From positions 1 through 54,332 of the forward strand of contig NZ_JNBA01000037.1 of the NCBI RefSeq assembly GCF_000760295.1: a stretch of DNA of 54,332 nt, given 5' to 3'. A program made the translations under genes and the position numbers. The notes below the pieces were generated by a model. That model saw only the letters and a program-made list of their open reading frames with translations. It had not been told where the DNA came from and ran no database searches. Below, piece after piece: positions 38,191-47,243 of this stretch; the stretch's first letter is position 1; every line of letters starts with the position of its first letter. The stretch comes from Prochlorococcus sp. MIT 0701. Its GTDB lineage: Bacteria > Cyanobacteriota > Cyanobacteriia > PCC-6307 > Cyanobiaceae.

Positions 38191-38883
38191 ATGCCCTTTT
38201 TTTCGATGCGCGACCATCCGATTCCTGCGGCCACTGAGCCGTTGCAGTACAGGGCCATCGGTGTCGTAAGAGGCACTTATCGGCCTCAAGATCCTGAGCA
38301 GTTCACTCGAGGTTTCCTGGTGGATTCTGAAGGGGTTGAGATTGAGGCTGTTGTCCTAGGCCGTGTGCTCACCTTGATGCGGCGTCATCTAGCAATGGAT
38401 CAACCTCATTTATGGGTCGTCTATCCCCGCTGCCGCGAAGCGGATCATCTCCATCTACAGATCTCTGGAATCTGGGAGCCCAGCACCCTGAAACAAACCT
38501 TGCTTGATGAAAGTGATTCAGAGTGTTCGAGTGATTCCAGCTTGGAACTTGAAGATCAGCTTCCTCAAGGGGACGACTACTTTTCTATTCGTGGTGAATT
38601 GATCTATACCAGGCCTGAAACCGGTGACCTGGTTTTGAAGGTTCGCCAGAAGCCTAGGGGTGATGGCAGTAGACCTTTGCCGTTCAAATTGCAATTAAAA
38701 GGGGATGTACCCCTCAGTAACCTGCGTCATTTTGTGAGTTTGGAGGTGCGACGTCGCGGGCAGCAGCTTCACCTTGAAGACTATGAAGTGATGGGGCCGA
38801 TGCCTACTCGCGGTGGCAAGGGGAGAGGCGGAAGAGGTTCCCTTGTTCGAAGGGATGGACGCGGTAGCCAGCCCAATAACTGA
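38191..38883 (+). CDS. Conserved-type hypothetical protein
   Basis: About 230 residues. The N-terminal half YRAIGVVRGTYRPQDPEQFT, RGFLVDSEGVEIEAVVLGRV and HLWVVYPRCREADHLHLQIS is beta-rich and of a type common in picocyanobacteria with unknown function. The acidic middle (DESDSECSSDSSLELEDQ) is a linker, and the C-terminus is basic and Gly/Arg-rich (TRGGKGRGGRGSLVRRDG), resembling an RGG RNA-binding tail. Start could be 38191 or 38206. The next small gene starts at 38884, directly after the stop. Confidence 0.7.
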   Translation: MPFFSMRDHPIPAATEPLQYRAIGVVRGTYRPQDPEQFTRGFLVDSEGVEIEAVVLGRVLTLMRRHLAMDQPHLWVVYPRCREADHLHLQISGIWEPSTLKQTLLDESDSECSSDSSLELEDQLPQGDDYFSIRGELIYTRPETGDLVLKVRQKPRGDGSRPLPFKLQLKGDVPLSNLRHFVSLEVRRRGQQLHLEDYEVMGPMPTRGGKGRGGRGSLVRRDGRGSQPNN

Positions 38884-39054
38884 ATGTCGTTGATCCAACC
38901 TTTCTGCTTCAGCCTTGGTGTTAGATCTTTCGATGCATTGGCTTTCTATCTAGGCGTCGTGATTGCTACTGGTTTGGCTGTCGACAAGCTGTATTGGCAG
39001 TCTTTCCATGTTTGGTTTGATCAGTTTCCCAAGGGACTCCCTCTGGGGCAATGA
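38884..39054 (+). CDS. Small membrane protein coupled to larC
   Basis: A 56-residue frame beginning MSLIQPFCFSLGVRSFDALA with one hydrophobic segment (ALAFYLGVVIATGLAVDKLY) and ending PLGQ. Its stop overlaps the larC start as ATGA (39051-39054), and its start directly follows the stop of the RGG-tailed protein. That arrangement argues strongly that it is translated. Function unknown; the position suggests it belongs to the larC operon. Confidence 0.7.
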   Translation: MSLIQPFCFSLGVRSFDALAFYLGVVIATGLAVDKLYWQSFHVWFDQFPKGLPLGQ

Positions 39055-40280
39055 CGGCCCTGTTTGTTGACTGCCCAACTGGTCTGGCTGGTGACATGCT
39101 CCTGGCCGCATTTTTGGATCTGGGTGTGCCTCGGGCAGTGATTGAGGCTCCCCTTGCAGTGCTTGGCCTTGAGCAGGTTTATGCCCTTACGGTTGCAGAG
39201 GACCGCAGCGCTGGCTTGAGGGGCCTGAGGTTATCCGTCGAAGGGCTCGAATCAGAGCCTCCTCATCGGCTTTGGCATGACATCAGAGCGCTGATCATGG
39301 CGGCTGATTGGTCAGAACCTTTGCGCGCCAGGGTGCTGACGGTGTTCAAGGCTTTGGCGGAAGCAGAGGCTGCAGTTCATGGTCACCCCATCGACGAGGT
39401 GCATTTTCATGAAGTGGGCATGATCGATGCTTTGGTTGATGTGGTGGGCGTTTGTGCGGCTGTTGAGCACTTGGCTCCCGAACAGATTGTCTGCGCCGTT
39501 CCTCCGGCGGGGCGGGGCAAGACGGCAACAGCTCATGGCTTCTTGCCGGTTCCGGTCCCGGCCGTTTTGGAACTAGCCCGAAGACATCAAATCTGCCTCG
39601 AGGTTGGTGATGACCTCCCGGCTTGTGAACTCACCACACCGACGGGGCTTGCCTTGATGGCTGTGCTGGCAGAGCGCTTTGGTCAGCCTCCCTCGCTAAG
39701 AATCAAAGCGATTGGCGTGGGTTTGGGGCACCGCACTCTTGATCGCCCAAACATCCTGCGCATCTGTGAGCTCGATGGTTTCGCTAGAGCGCCATCTGAA
39801 GAAGATGTGGCTGGTCTGAGATGGCAGCCAGTGGTTGTGCAGGAAGCCTGGATTGATGACGCAACGCCTGAGGACGTTGCCGTTTTCAGTGATCAGTTGC
39901 GGAATGCCGGAGCGTTGGACGTTGTTTCTGAGCAAGTGCAGATGAAAAAAGGTCGCCAGGGTGTAAGTGTGAAGGCATTGGTGACCCCTGAACAGGCTCC
40001 TGGGTTGCGAGTGGTGTGGTTCTCTCAGGGGACCACTCTCGGGTTGCGGGAGCACTCTCATGGGCGGTGGTTGCTGCCTCGTCGTGGGGGATCCTGTCCC
40101 ACGCCATGGGGCTCAGTGCGTGTCAAGCAGGTGCGTCGTCCCCAAGGGATCCTCACTGTCAAGCCGGAGCATGACGATCTCCTTCGCCTCAGTGTTGAGA
40201 CGGGCCATTCTCTGGAGGAGTTACGGCGTGAAGTGTTGTTGGCTTCGGAGGATTTTGTTGCAGATGAGGATTGGTCATGA
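39051..40280 (+). CDS. larC: LarC-like nickel pincer cofactor cyclometallase
   Basis: 409 residues (DUF111/TIGR00299 family). LarC inserts nickel into the pincer nucleotide that is the cofactor of lactate racemase. Family text: FVDCPTGLAGDMLLAAFLDL at the N-terminus, VHFHEVGMIDALVDVVG, TAHGFLPVPVPAVLEL, ACELTTPTGLALM, GVGLGHRTLDRPNILRI and LRNAGALDVVSEQVQMKKGR. The frame is uninterrupted, unlike some larC genes read as two frames by programmed shift. No larA, larB or larE is adjacent, so the client enzyme is not evident. Confidence 0.9.
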   Translation: MTALFVDCPTGLAGDMLLAAFLDLGVPRAVIEAPLAVLGLEQVYALTVAEDRSAGLRGLRLSVEGLESEPPHRLWHDIRALIMAADWSEPLRARVLTVFKALAEAEAAVHGHPIDEVHFHEVGMIDALVDVVGVCAAVEHLAPEQIVCAVPPAGRGKTATAHGFLPVPVPAVLELARRHQICLEVGDDLPACELTTPTGLALMAVLAERFGQPPSLRIKAIGVGLGHRTLDRPNILRICELDGFARAPSEEDVAGLRWQPVVVQEAWIDDATPEDVAVFSDQLRNAGALDVVSEQVQMKKGRQGVSVKALVTPEQAPGLRVVWFSQGTTLGLREHSHGRWLLPRRGGSCPTPWGSVRVKQVRRPQGILTVKPEHDDLLRLSVETGHSLEELRREVLLASEDFVADEDWS

Positions 40281-41260
40281 TGATCTCAGGGTTGATTCGC
40301 CATGTGCGGGGTTTGAGGTTTTGGCTGGGCAAGGTGGCTCTCCCAGGTGGGTTTCGACTCTGGATCACGCTCGCAAGTCTTGCCTTTGTAGTGGTGGCAT
40401 TGGTCAGCCATGAGGCACAGTTGCGTCAGCTTTCACTGAGTGGCCTGGCCTGCTGGTGGCTGGTGCTTGGTGTGGGAATCAGCTGGTCGAGCCTCGTGGT
40501 GAATGCACTCGCTTGGCGAGTGTTAGTTGGTTGGTTGGGCCATCGACCCAGGCAAATATCACTGATTCCTCTTTTCCTGAGTAGCAATCTGCTCAAGTAT
40601 CTGCCTGGCGGGATCTGGCATTTTGTTGAGCGAATGCGGGTGCTAAGGCCCCATCTGGGGGCCGGGCCTGCATTGGCTTCTGTGTTGCTCGAGCCCTTGC
40701 TCATGGCCGTAGCGGCTTTGCTTTGGGTTCCCTTCGGAGGTTGGCAGTCAGGCCTTGCGATGGTCTGTTGCTTGCCAGCAATGTTGTTGATACCGCGCTG
40801 GAGAGAGCCCCTGCTCAGACGCTTAGAACGTGCCAAAGCCAAGCAGCTCGATCGGGTTGATGCGGGTCTGGTTGGTGTTGTCTCAGCAGAATCATTGGGC
40901 AGTGGACGAGACGACTACCCCTGGAGTTCGCTGGCGATGGAGATGCTCTTCGTGGCATTTCGCTTTACTGGATTCTGGTGTTGTGTGATGGCGTTTTCGC
41001 TGAGCACCAGCTTGTCGATGGGGGAATGGTTGGCAGCGTTTGCCTTGGCTTGGACTGTGGGCTTGGTCGTTCCTGCAGCGCCTGGAGGGCTAGGGGTTTT
41101 TGAAGCCACTCTTTTGTTGCGAGTGGGATCTGAGGTACCGGAAGCTCCCTTGTTAGCGGTGGTGCTCTGCTACAGAGTGATCGCAACGATTGCTGATGGG
41201 CTTGCCGCTGCTGCCGTTGCAGGAGATCGTGCGTTATTGAAGCGACAGACGGTGCATTAG
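40277..41260 (+). CDS. UPF0104 / lysylphosphatidylglycerol-synthase-type integral membrane protein
   Basis: 327 residues with about eight hydrophobic spans, e.g. LWITLASLAFVVVALVSH, LACWWLVLGVGISWSSLVVN and AFALAWTVGLVVPAAPGGLG. The segment LVVPAAPGGLGVFEATLLLR is the signature of the UPF0104 / MprF-flippase transmembrane region (P-G-G-x-G-x-x-E). A cytoplasmic catalytic domain is absent. The ATG overlaps the larC stop (ATGA). Function unknown; related membrane proteins flip lipids. Confidence 0.82.
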   Translation: MMISGLIRHVRGLRFWLGKVALPGGFRLWITLASLAFVVVALVSHEAQLRQLSLSGLACWWLVLGVGISWSSLVVNALAWRVLVGWLGHRPRQISLIPLFLSSNLLKYLPGGIWHFVERMRVLRPHLGAGPALASVLLEPLLMAVAALLWVPFGGWQSGLAMVCCLPAMLLIPRWREPLLRRLERAKAKQLDRVDAGLVGVVSAESLGSGRDDYPWSSLAMEMLFVAFRFTGFWCCVMAFSLSTSLSMGEWLAAFALAWTVGLVVPAAPGGLGVFEATLLLRVGSEVPEAPLLAVVLCYRVIATIADGLAAAAVAGDRALLKRQTVH

Positions 41261-41903
41261 CGAGGCAGATAGCACATGCAATCAAGTGATGATTATCTCA
41301 TCTTTCAAAAATTAAATTGTCTACAAAAGTCTGAAACCCTTATTGATGAGGTCAGACTAGTAACAGCATTGATAAGTCTTACGGCCATAAGTAGCACGTT
41401 TTCTGTGTTGTTGAGTGGAAATCAATAGGAGTGTCTTGTTGCTCGACATGGTTTGGTCTTTACCCTTTCTGCATGGCTAAAAAGGGCTGAGCCCAATCAT
41501 GGGAATCAAGTTATTTCTTGCTGCAAAGTTGCTTGAGTCTTGTATTAGAGAATGCTGGAGAGATTCTGGTTTCTTGGGGTATTCTAGAGATAGAATTTCG
41601 CTTAATGACTGTCAATCTATGAAATCATGGCTGGAGGCTAAGACCTTAAAAGAGAGGCTTCTGGGCCAAAAAATTCTCTCTGAACTCAAAGAATAGTAGC
41701 TTGCTAATTCTCTTCTAAGCAATGGCTTTTACACTTTAGTCATCATCACTTCTGGCGAAAATTTTCAATTCACTTGGCTTGGTTTGAGCTGTAAAAAGTT
41801 CTCTGAAATCTTCTTATGCTCATAAATTTCGCTAAGCACTGGTTCGTTGTGAACATAAATTTGTATCGCATGCATCACACTGTTGCTAGCAAAGAAACTG
41901 ACC
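41261..41903. other. Intergenic region with one possible small gene (41499-41696, +)
   Basis: AT-rich spacer of over 600 bp. A 65-codon plus-strand frame at 41499-41696 (starting MGIKLFLAAKLLESCIRECW, ending SELKE) has ordinary helical composition (KSWLEAKTLKERLLGQKIL) but no good ribosome site; I rate it possible rather than likely. Nothing else was found on either strand. Confidence 0.35.
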
Positions 41904-42617
41904 ATGGATGTTCTTGACCTTTTCCCAAGGTCCATCCTCAAGGGTGAGCTTGAACCCTCAATGCTCAGAAGCCTGCAGAGTCTTGCGGCTCAGGTGCTCG
42001 CGAATCCAGAAAACAGCCCTGATGCATCGGCGAAGCTGGCTGGGCAACTCAACCAACAAAGAGAGCTTGGTCTCAATCAACTAGAGGTTCAGAATTTTTG
42101 CAATCAAGCTGTCTTGCCTGGTTGTGAACGTTGGATTCGTCATGTGATTGATCGGCAACCTCCTCAAGGTCGTGGCCCATGGACACCAGGCCGCTATCGG
42201 CTGCAGATGGTGGATGTTTGGTTGAACAGCCAACGTGCTGGTGATTACAACCCGACCCATACCCATGGCGGCAGTTTCTCGGGTGTTGCATTCCTGCAAG
42301 TGCCATCTCAGATCAGGCCAGATAGTTTTGATGGTCAGCTTTGTTTTCATGGCCCTGAGGAATGGCACATCCAAAGTTTTCGCACGGGAATGGCGCACTA
42401 TGTTTTGCCAGTGCCAGGTGAGTTCTATGTTTTCCCAGCATGGCAACCTCATTCTGTGATGCCTTTTCGAGGCGAGGGAGAGCGCTGGTCATTGGCTTTT
42501 AATGTTTTGGCATTGCCTAAGACAAAGGATCAGCCCAAGCCACAAGATCAGCCCTCCGCTCAGCTCAATCGAAATGTGTCTCTTTCATCCCAGAGGGCCG
42601 TGGTGAAAGGGTTCTAG
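41904..42617 (+). CDS. Putative 2OG-Fe(II) oxygenase
   Basis: About 237 residues. Central WLNSQRAGDYNPTHTHGGSF, then SGVAFLQVPSQIRP, PGEFYVFPAWQPHSVMPFRG and GERWSLAFNVLAL follow the pattern of the 2OG-Fe(II)_Oxy_5 family: iron ligands are the His of the H-T-H-G segment and the distal His of WQPHSV, with Arg in GERWSLAF for 2-oxoglutarate. The substrate is unknown; phytanoyl/prolyl-type hydroxylations are possibilities. The C-terminal tail (DQPKPQDQPSAQLNRNV) is disordered. Start ATG 41904 is preferred over 41883. Confidence 0.8.
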   Translation: MDVLDLFPRSILKGELEPSMLRSLQSLAAQVLANPENSPDASAKLAGQLNQQRELGLNQLEVQNFCNQAVLPGCERWIRHVIDRQPPQGRGPWTPGRYRLQMVDVWLNSQRAGDYNPTHTHGGSFSGVAFLQVPSQIRPDSFDGQLCFHGPEEWHIQSFRTGMAHYVLPVPGEFYVFPAWQPHSVMPFRGEGERWSLAFNVLALPKTKDQPKPQDQPSAQLNRNVSLSSQRAVVKGF

Positions 42618-43217
42618 CTAATTTTTTGGTTAAAAAAACTAGAGCTTCCTTTTGATGATTAATAGCTGTAATAGTCTGGATGAAATAAACTCAGGGCTAG
42701 CAAGCTTGTGAAAACAAATACGCTTAGCAGTTGTCTTGAATCAGAGCCAATGGAGGCAAGTGTAAGCACCAGAGATTCCATGTATTAATGGTCTCGAAGG
42801 AACTTAAGCCACGCCAAAGGTTTAGGCCTAAGAGAGAGTTCGCTTGATCGTATGTTTAGCCAAGCGGGGCATTGGTTGTATACCAAATGGGCGAACCCAT
42901 TTCAACTGTAACCCCAACTAATCGCAGAGAAAGGAAAGCTGCTACGCCAAGAAATAGGCGTATTAGAAGCACATTATTGTATTTTTCCATAAGTTGTTAG
43001 CCAATCAAAAGATTCCAATATCTTAGTCTTCGCATGCTGCTAATCTCGTATCAAATAAGTGATTTATCTGTAGCAAGTGTTGTGATGGAAAGGCTTTTTT
43101 GTCTGTCGGGTCCCTCTTTGCAATTCTCGCTTGTTATCAAGCTGTGGTTTTGAATGAGGTCTGCCTTTTTGAAACCGACCCAAAACTCTTGTTGAAGATC
43201 ATTTGAAGTATTGAAAA
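42618..43217. other. Intergenic region containing a possible small membrane gene
   Basis: About 600 bp between the oxygenase and the iron permease, both transcribed toward it. Apart from the 44-codon minus-strand frame at 42856-42990 (separate entry), no gene, RNA or strong hairpin is seen. Confidence 0.45.
42856..42990 (-). CDS. Possible 44-aa single-span membrane peptide
   Basis: Minus-strand frame starting MEKYNNVLLIRLFLGVAAFL, with a hydrophobic helix (VLLIRLFLGVAAFLSLRLVG) flanked by charged ends and a polar tail ending IWYTTNAPLG. This looks like a small membrane peptide of the kind frequent in Prochlorococcus. No clear Shine-Dalgarno sequence; the opposite strand also has a short frame (42893 onward) but without such topology. 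Confidence 0.42.
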   Translation of the reverse strand: MEKYNNVLLIRLFLGVAAFLSLRLVGVTVEMGSPIWYTTNAPLG

Positions 43218-44819
43218 CTAAGTGAGTGGTTCTTTACTTAAAGGAGGCTTTTTTCGTTCCCCTTGATCGAGCCCTGGGACCAATGCCAGCGAAGCGACTA
43301 ATCCCAGAGCGATGATAATCAGTGCTGGCAAGATGGATTCCGCCATGCGTTCATCTGCGGCGTATTGGTACAGCCGTACAGAAAGGGTGTCGAAATCAAA
43401 GGGTCTCAGAACAAATGTGAGAGGTAGTTCTTTAACCGTGTCGACAAAAACCAAAAGTGCTCCTACCGCTAGGGGACCTTTCAGCAAAGGCAGATGGACG
43501 CGTCGAAGCACCTCCTGCCATTGACAGCCAAGTCCAGTAGCGGCTTCATCCAGGCTTGGGGAGAGGCGCTCGAAGGCAGCGTCAAGTCCTCCTTTTGCAA
43601 CTGCCAAGAAGCGATCGCTGTAGCCCCACAGCAGCAGCAGAATCCATGCAAGGTTCCATGGAGCACCGTTGAATGGCATCAGAGCAATGGCCATTACAGC
43701 TCCTGGAATGGCATAGCCAATACCTGCCATAAATGAGAGGTTGCCCATCCATCGTGTTGATGACCAACGCTTGGCGATTGCAAGGATCAGACCTGCTACC
43801 ACGGCCAGGCTTGCTGCTGCCAGCCCAAGTCCAAGACTGCGTTCTGTCAGTGGGATTAGATCAGGGTCTATCCCTTGTTCGAGTTGATCGAGATTGAGGA
43901 TGGCCCACAGCAGGGGCACACCCAAAGTGATCGTGGGAGGAATGATGGCTAGGCACTGAGCGCACAGGGCTCGTACACCATGCAGCTGCCAGGCTGGAGA
44001 ATCGCCACCAGCGACACCCTCTGTCCAGCGGCGGCTTCGTCGTCTCAGTCTGCGTTCATACCCCACCAGTGACATCACGATGATCAGCGCGATCATTGCT
44101 AGTCCAATGGCACCGGCAGGATTGCCTTCCATTTGCCAGGTCTCAACGATGCCAGCTGACAGGCTTGGGATGGCGAGTAGTGCTACAGCCCCGAGTTCAT
44201 TGACGACTTCCATGCCCATCAGGGCAATGCCGGCACCAATCGCTGGCAAAGCCATGGGCAGAGCAATGCGTCGAAAACTGTTCCACGGTCCAACCCCAAG
44301 GCTGCGGCAGGCTTCCAGTTGGCGGCGTCCGCAGATTGAAAAGCTTTCAGTGCTGAGGAGAAAAACGTAGGGATAGGTTGTCAGCGCCATGATCAAAATC
44401 CCCCACCCCATGCCATGAATTCGTATCGCATTGCGACTGCCAAGGTCGATCAGGATGGCCGAGAGGAGGTAGGCGGGTGTCGCGAGGGGCAATAGCTGAG
44501 CCACTCGTAGGGCTCGACGCCCTGGGAAGCGGCAGTTTGCTAATAACCAGCCGTTTGCAGTTCCCAGTAGGCCACCCAATAAGGATGTCCCGATGAGCAG
44601 AGTCAAGGTCCCTTGAATCTGTTGTGGGCCATCGACTCCCAGGCTGGCCGATCCATGGATGAATCCCTGCAGTGCTTCACGGATCAGACCAATCAGAGGC
44701 CAGAGAGCAAGTACAGCAAGCAGAATTGCCATGCTGTTGAGAAGCAGGCGGTCTGGTTGCCAATGGCGTTTGCCCAGGCGGTTCGAGCCGTAGCTTGACG
44801 GGACGGCGTCTTGGGTCAT
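43218..44819 (-). CDS. futB: Fe(III) ABC transporter permease (FutB-type)
   Basis: 533 residues, two fused permease halves with about 12 spans. Each half has an EAA loop: LEACRSLGVGPWNSFRRIAL with LPMALPAIGAG, and DEAATGLGCQWQEVLRRVHL with PLLKGPLAVGALLVF. This double-length layout is that of FutB/SfuB ferric permeases (also ThiP). It would pass iron from the periplasmic binding protein FutA, driven by FutC; neither gene is adjacent. ThiP is the alternative, but marine picocyanobacteria typically keep a dispersed fut system. Confidence 0.82.
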   Translation of the reverse strand: MTQDAVPSSYGSNRLGKRHWQPDRLLLNSMAILLAVLALWPLIGLIREALQGFIHGSASLGVDGPQQIQGTLTLLIGTSLLGGLLGTANGWLLANCRFPGRRALRVAQLLPLATPAYLLSAILIDLGSRNAIRIHGMGWGILIMALTTYPYVFLLSTESFSICGRRQLEACRSLGVGPWNSFRRIALPMALPAIGAGIALMGMEVVNELGAVALLAIPSLSAGIVETWQMEGNPAGAIGLAMIALIIVMSLVGYERRLRRRSRRWTEGVAGGDSPAWQLHGVRALCAQCLAIIPPTITLGVPLLWAILNLDQLEQGIDPDLIPLTERSLGLGLAAASLAVVAGLILAIAKRWSSTRWMGNLSFMAGIGYAIPGAVMAIALMPFNGAPWNLAWILLLLWGYSDRFLAVAKGGLDAAFERLSPSLDEAATGLGCQWQEVLRRVHLPLLKGPLAVGALLVFVDTVKELPLTFVLRPFDFDTLSVRLYQYAADERMAESILPALIIIALGLVASLALVPGLDQGERKKPPLSKEPLT

Positions 44820-45062
44820 CAGGCGATCAATCTCAACCGTTAGAGGCCATCAGGGAGAAGGTTTTGATGTCGAGCAAGCGAAGTTGGGTGGCATTGGCAG
44901 AGTTCTGCAGCGGTGAAGACTTTTTTCAGCATGACCTCAACTGCGTTCAACAGCATTGTGAGTCACGACATTCTTTTTGCTCTGCGCTGGCTTTGAAAGC
45001 TGTCCTGCAGCTTCTTTTTGTGTTCAAGATCCCTTCAGGCTTGTTGATTGAGGGGTAGTTTT

Positions 45063-45209
45063 CTAGGGGCGTCGCTCGCGTACCGGAATAGGCACAAGTG
45101 AGGGTTCCATCAGTCCGCCGCCGCTGTTGTCGTCATCGGAATCGGCCAATAACCAAAAGGCCAGCATCACTAGGGCCAGGGCGGTGATGGCGGTCAGCAG
45201 TTCAAGCAT
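45063..45209 (-). CDS. Small membrane protein (48 aa)
   Basis: Minus-strand frame starting MLELLTAITALALVMLAFWL, i.e. an N-terminal membrane helix, then an acidic/Gly patch (DSDDDNSGGG) and a basic end (PIPVRERRP). A GGAGAGG ribosome site lies 4-6 nt before the ATG, which is better than most candidates here. Function unknown. It is upstream of nothing on the same strand within 240 bp. Confidence 0.6.
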   Translation of the reverse strand: MLELLTAITALALVMLAFWLLADSDDDNSGGGLMEPSLVPIPVRERRP

Positions 45210-45481
45210 GGCCCTCTCCGTTGAATAAATACTTTAGCCAGGTAGATCTCAATGAGGAGGTATCAGAAGCTTGATTTTGTTAATACTGAAGTATCAATTC
45301 AGCACAGCAAACACAACCAGCGAGCGTGCAGTCGTTTTTATTGCTCCAGAATTGAGTGCACTGTTGATGCAGCTGTTGTTCAGGTTCTCCTCCTGGCGCG
45401 GGTTGAGCCAATGCCATTGATGCAGCTGTTGAGTTGCCAGCATTGGGCGAAGCTGTAGATCTATTTGCCTGTTGGTTGGAT

Positions 45482-46591
45482 TCAGCTGAACCCTTTGCCG
45501 GCGTCCTTTGCTACGCAGGCCTGAAGTTGGCGTCGCAGGGTGTCGTGATCGAGTTGGCGTCCAATCAACACCAGTTGGTTCTTGCGCTCAGCGGGCCAGT
45601 CGCTGTCATCAATGGAGAAGCGCTTGCCGGCTAAATGAAAGATGTGGCGGCGTTCGCTCTCGTTGAACCAGAGAATCCCTTTCGCACGAAAGACTTCTGC
45701 AGGAAGTTGATTGTCTAAGAAATTTTGGAACTTCCTGAGAGCAAAAGGGCCATCGCTGCTGAAGGATAGGGATGAGAATCCTTCGATTGCTAGGTGATCA
45801 GGGTGGTCATCGTGGTGATGACTGTGATGGTTGTGATCGTCGTCGTGGTCATGGCTGCAGTGGCCGTGTTCGTGATCACAGTCGCTGTGATCATGGCTCT
45901 CTGCAACGTTTGCTGGTTGTAGGCGATCGGTTTCAAAAAGGCCCACGCTTAGCAGCAGCTGTAAGGGCACATTTCCTTTGATTGATCTAAGGATGCGCGG
46001 ATTTTGTTTGAGTTCTGCCACCTTGGCTTCAACCTCTCTCAATCGTTCTTCAGGGACGAGATCTGTTTTGTTGAGCAGCAGGATGTCGCCATAGATCACT
46101 TGGGATCTACCGACTTCGCTTTCCAGGAGTTGGTCGTCAAAGTTTTCCGCGTCGATCAAAGTAATGATCGAATCCAAGCGGGTTTGATCTCGCAGTTCAC
46201 TGCCAAGAAAGGTCATGGCAACGGGGAGCGGATCTGCCAGGCCGGTGGTTTCCACAACGAGGTAATCGATTGGGTCTGGACGTTCGAGAATCCGATCAAC
46301 CGCTTCGAGTAGCTCCCCATTGATCGAGCAGCAGATGCAGCCATTGCTGAGTTCGACCATGTTCTCGCCGGTGGTCACGATCAACTCGTTGTCGATGCCA
46401 ATTTCACCGAATTCATTCACCAATACGGCGGTTTTGATTCCGTTCTGATTGCTGAGGATGTGGTTGAGCAGGGTGGTTTTGCCAGCACCTAGGAAGCCAG
46501 TGAGGATTGTTACCGGTACGCACCGGTCTTGCTCGAGCGCTTCGCCATGATCAGGCTGAGTGGTTGTTTTGGATGCGATTGCGTCGTTCAT
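45482..46591 (-). CDS. CobW/COG0523 family metal-chaperone GTPase
   Basis: About 369 residues. G3E GTPase core: Walker A GFLGAGKTTLLNH, the metal-binding CxCC of NGCICCSINGELL, VVETTGLADPLPV, and LLNKTDLV. A His/Asp-rich stretch (HDHDDDHNHHSHHHDDHPDH, about residues 252-271 of this start) lies in the middle, and a CobW C-terminal domain (FRAKGILWFNESERRHIFHL) follows. COG0523 proteins deliver zinc or other metals to enzymes; the His-rich loop suggests zinc or nickel handling. ATG 46591 is preferred to a GTG at 46630. Despite the name, cobalamin synthesis is not implied. Confidence 0.88.
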   Translation of the reverse strand: MNDAIASKTTTQPDHGEALEQDRCVPVTILTGFLGAGKTTLLNHILSNQNGIKTAVLVNEFGEIGIDNELIVTTGENMVELSNGCICCSINGELLEAVDRILERPDPIDYLVVETTGLADPLPVAMTFLGSELRDQTRLDSIITLIDAENFDDQLLESEVGRSQVIYGDILLLNKTDLVPEERLREVEAKVAELKQNPRILRSIKGNVPLQLLLSVGLFETDRLQPANVAESHDHSDCDHEHGHCSHDHDDDHNHHSHHHDDHPDHLAIEGFSSLSFSSDGPFALRKFQNFLDNQLPAEVFRAKGILWFNESERRHIFHLAGKRFSIDDSDWPAERKNQLVLIGRQLDHDTLRRQLQACVAKDAGKGFS

Positions 46592-46681
46592 GGTCTTGCC
46601 GTCAGGGGAGCGGGAGGGTGCTGGAACCACGGCCGTTCGTTGATTCCATGCTGGCAGCAGTTTCGTCTGAGTGAGTTTTGA

Positions 46682-46972
46682 TCAGCCAGGTTCAAGCAAA
46701 TTGATCGCTTCGGCGAGCTTCAAATCACGATCGCTCAATCCGTTGACGTCATGGGTGGTCAACTCGATCGTCACAGTGGCATAGACGTTGCTCCATTCCG
46801 GGTGATGGTTCATGGCTTCAGCTAGTAGTGCCACACGGGTCATAAAACCGAAGGCTTCCACAAAGTTGAGAAAGCGCCATTGCCGTCGCAGCCGTTGATC
46901 CGCCAGGGTCCACCCCGGCAGCTTTTCAGCTACGGAAGAGAGCTGTTCAGCAGTAAGCAGGGTTGCCGTCAT
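46682..46972 (-). CDS. Pterin-4a-carbinolamine dehydratase
   Basis: 96 residues. The active-site motif [20 protein letters not shown] with the following [13 protein letters not shown] is complete (three His), as in enzymatically active PCD/PhhB, rather than the degenerate RuBisCO-associated acRAF type. It dehydrates 4a-hydroxytetrahydrobiopterin. Upstream of the CobW-type gene, 90 nt apart and on the same strand. Confidence 0.93.
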   Translation of the reverse strand: MTATLLTAEQLSSVAEKLPGWTLADQRLRRQWRFLNFVEAFGFMTRVALLAEAMNHHPEWSNVYATVTIELTTHDVNGLSDRDLKLAEAINLLEPG

Positions 46973-47243
46973 GAGGTTGTGTTGTGAGATTTGGAGTCAT
47001 TCTTGTCTGTGATGGCTCCTGTGTTGTGTTGCTCTAATGATGCAATGGCTGAAGGGTGATTTGAAGTTTTTCCCTAGGAGTGATTGCGGCAGTTGAATCC
47101 AATGCTGTTGTCCGAGCTGGTCGGATACTGCTAAACAATTTTTCTTTGAACTAGCAATGATTGAGCGCTGTGGTGCGTTGTCGAGGGGTTTTCTGTTTAG
47201 AGCATCGATCAACGATGCACATTGGGCAGCGCATTTGTGAGGA

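Noticed and set aside
44795..45058. 87-codon plus-strand frame upstream of the iron permease gene
   Set aside because: It starts inside the permease 5' end, has no ribosome site and no protein-like pattern.
45772..45981. Plus-strand Asp/Gly/Arg-rich frame opposite the CobW-type gene
   Set aside because: It is the antisense reading of the His-rich loop, so its composition is an artefact.
46997..47212. 71-codon minus-strand frame between the dehydratase and the 122-aa protein
   Set aside because: Composition is not protein-like, with no start signal; probably chance.
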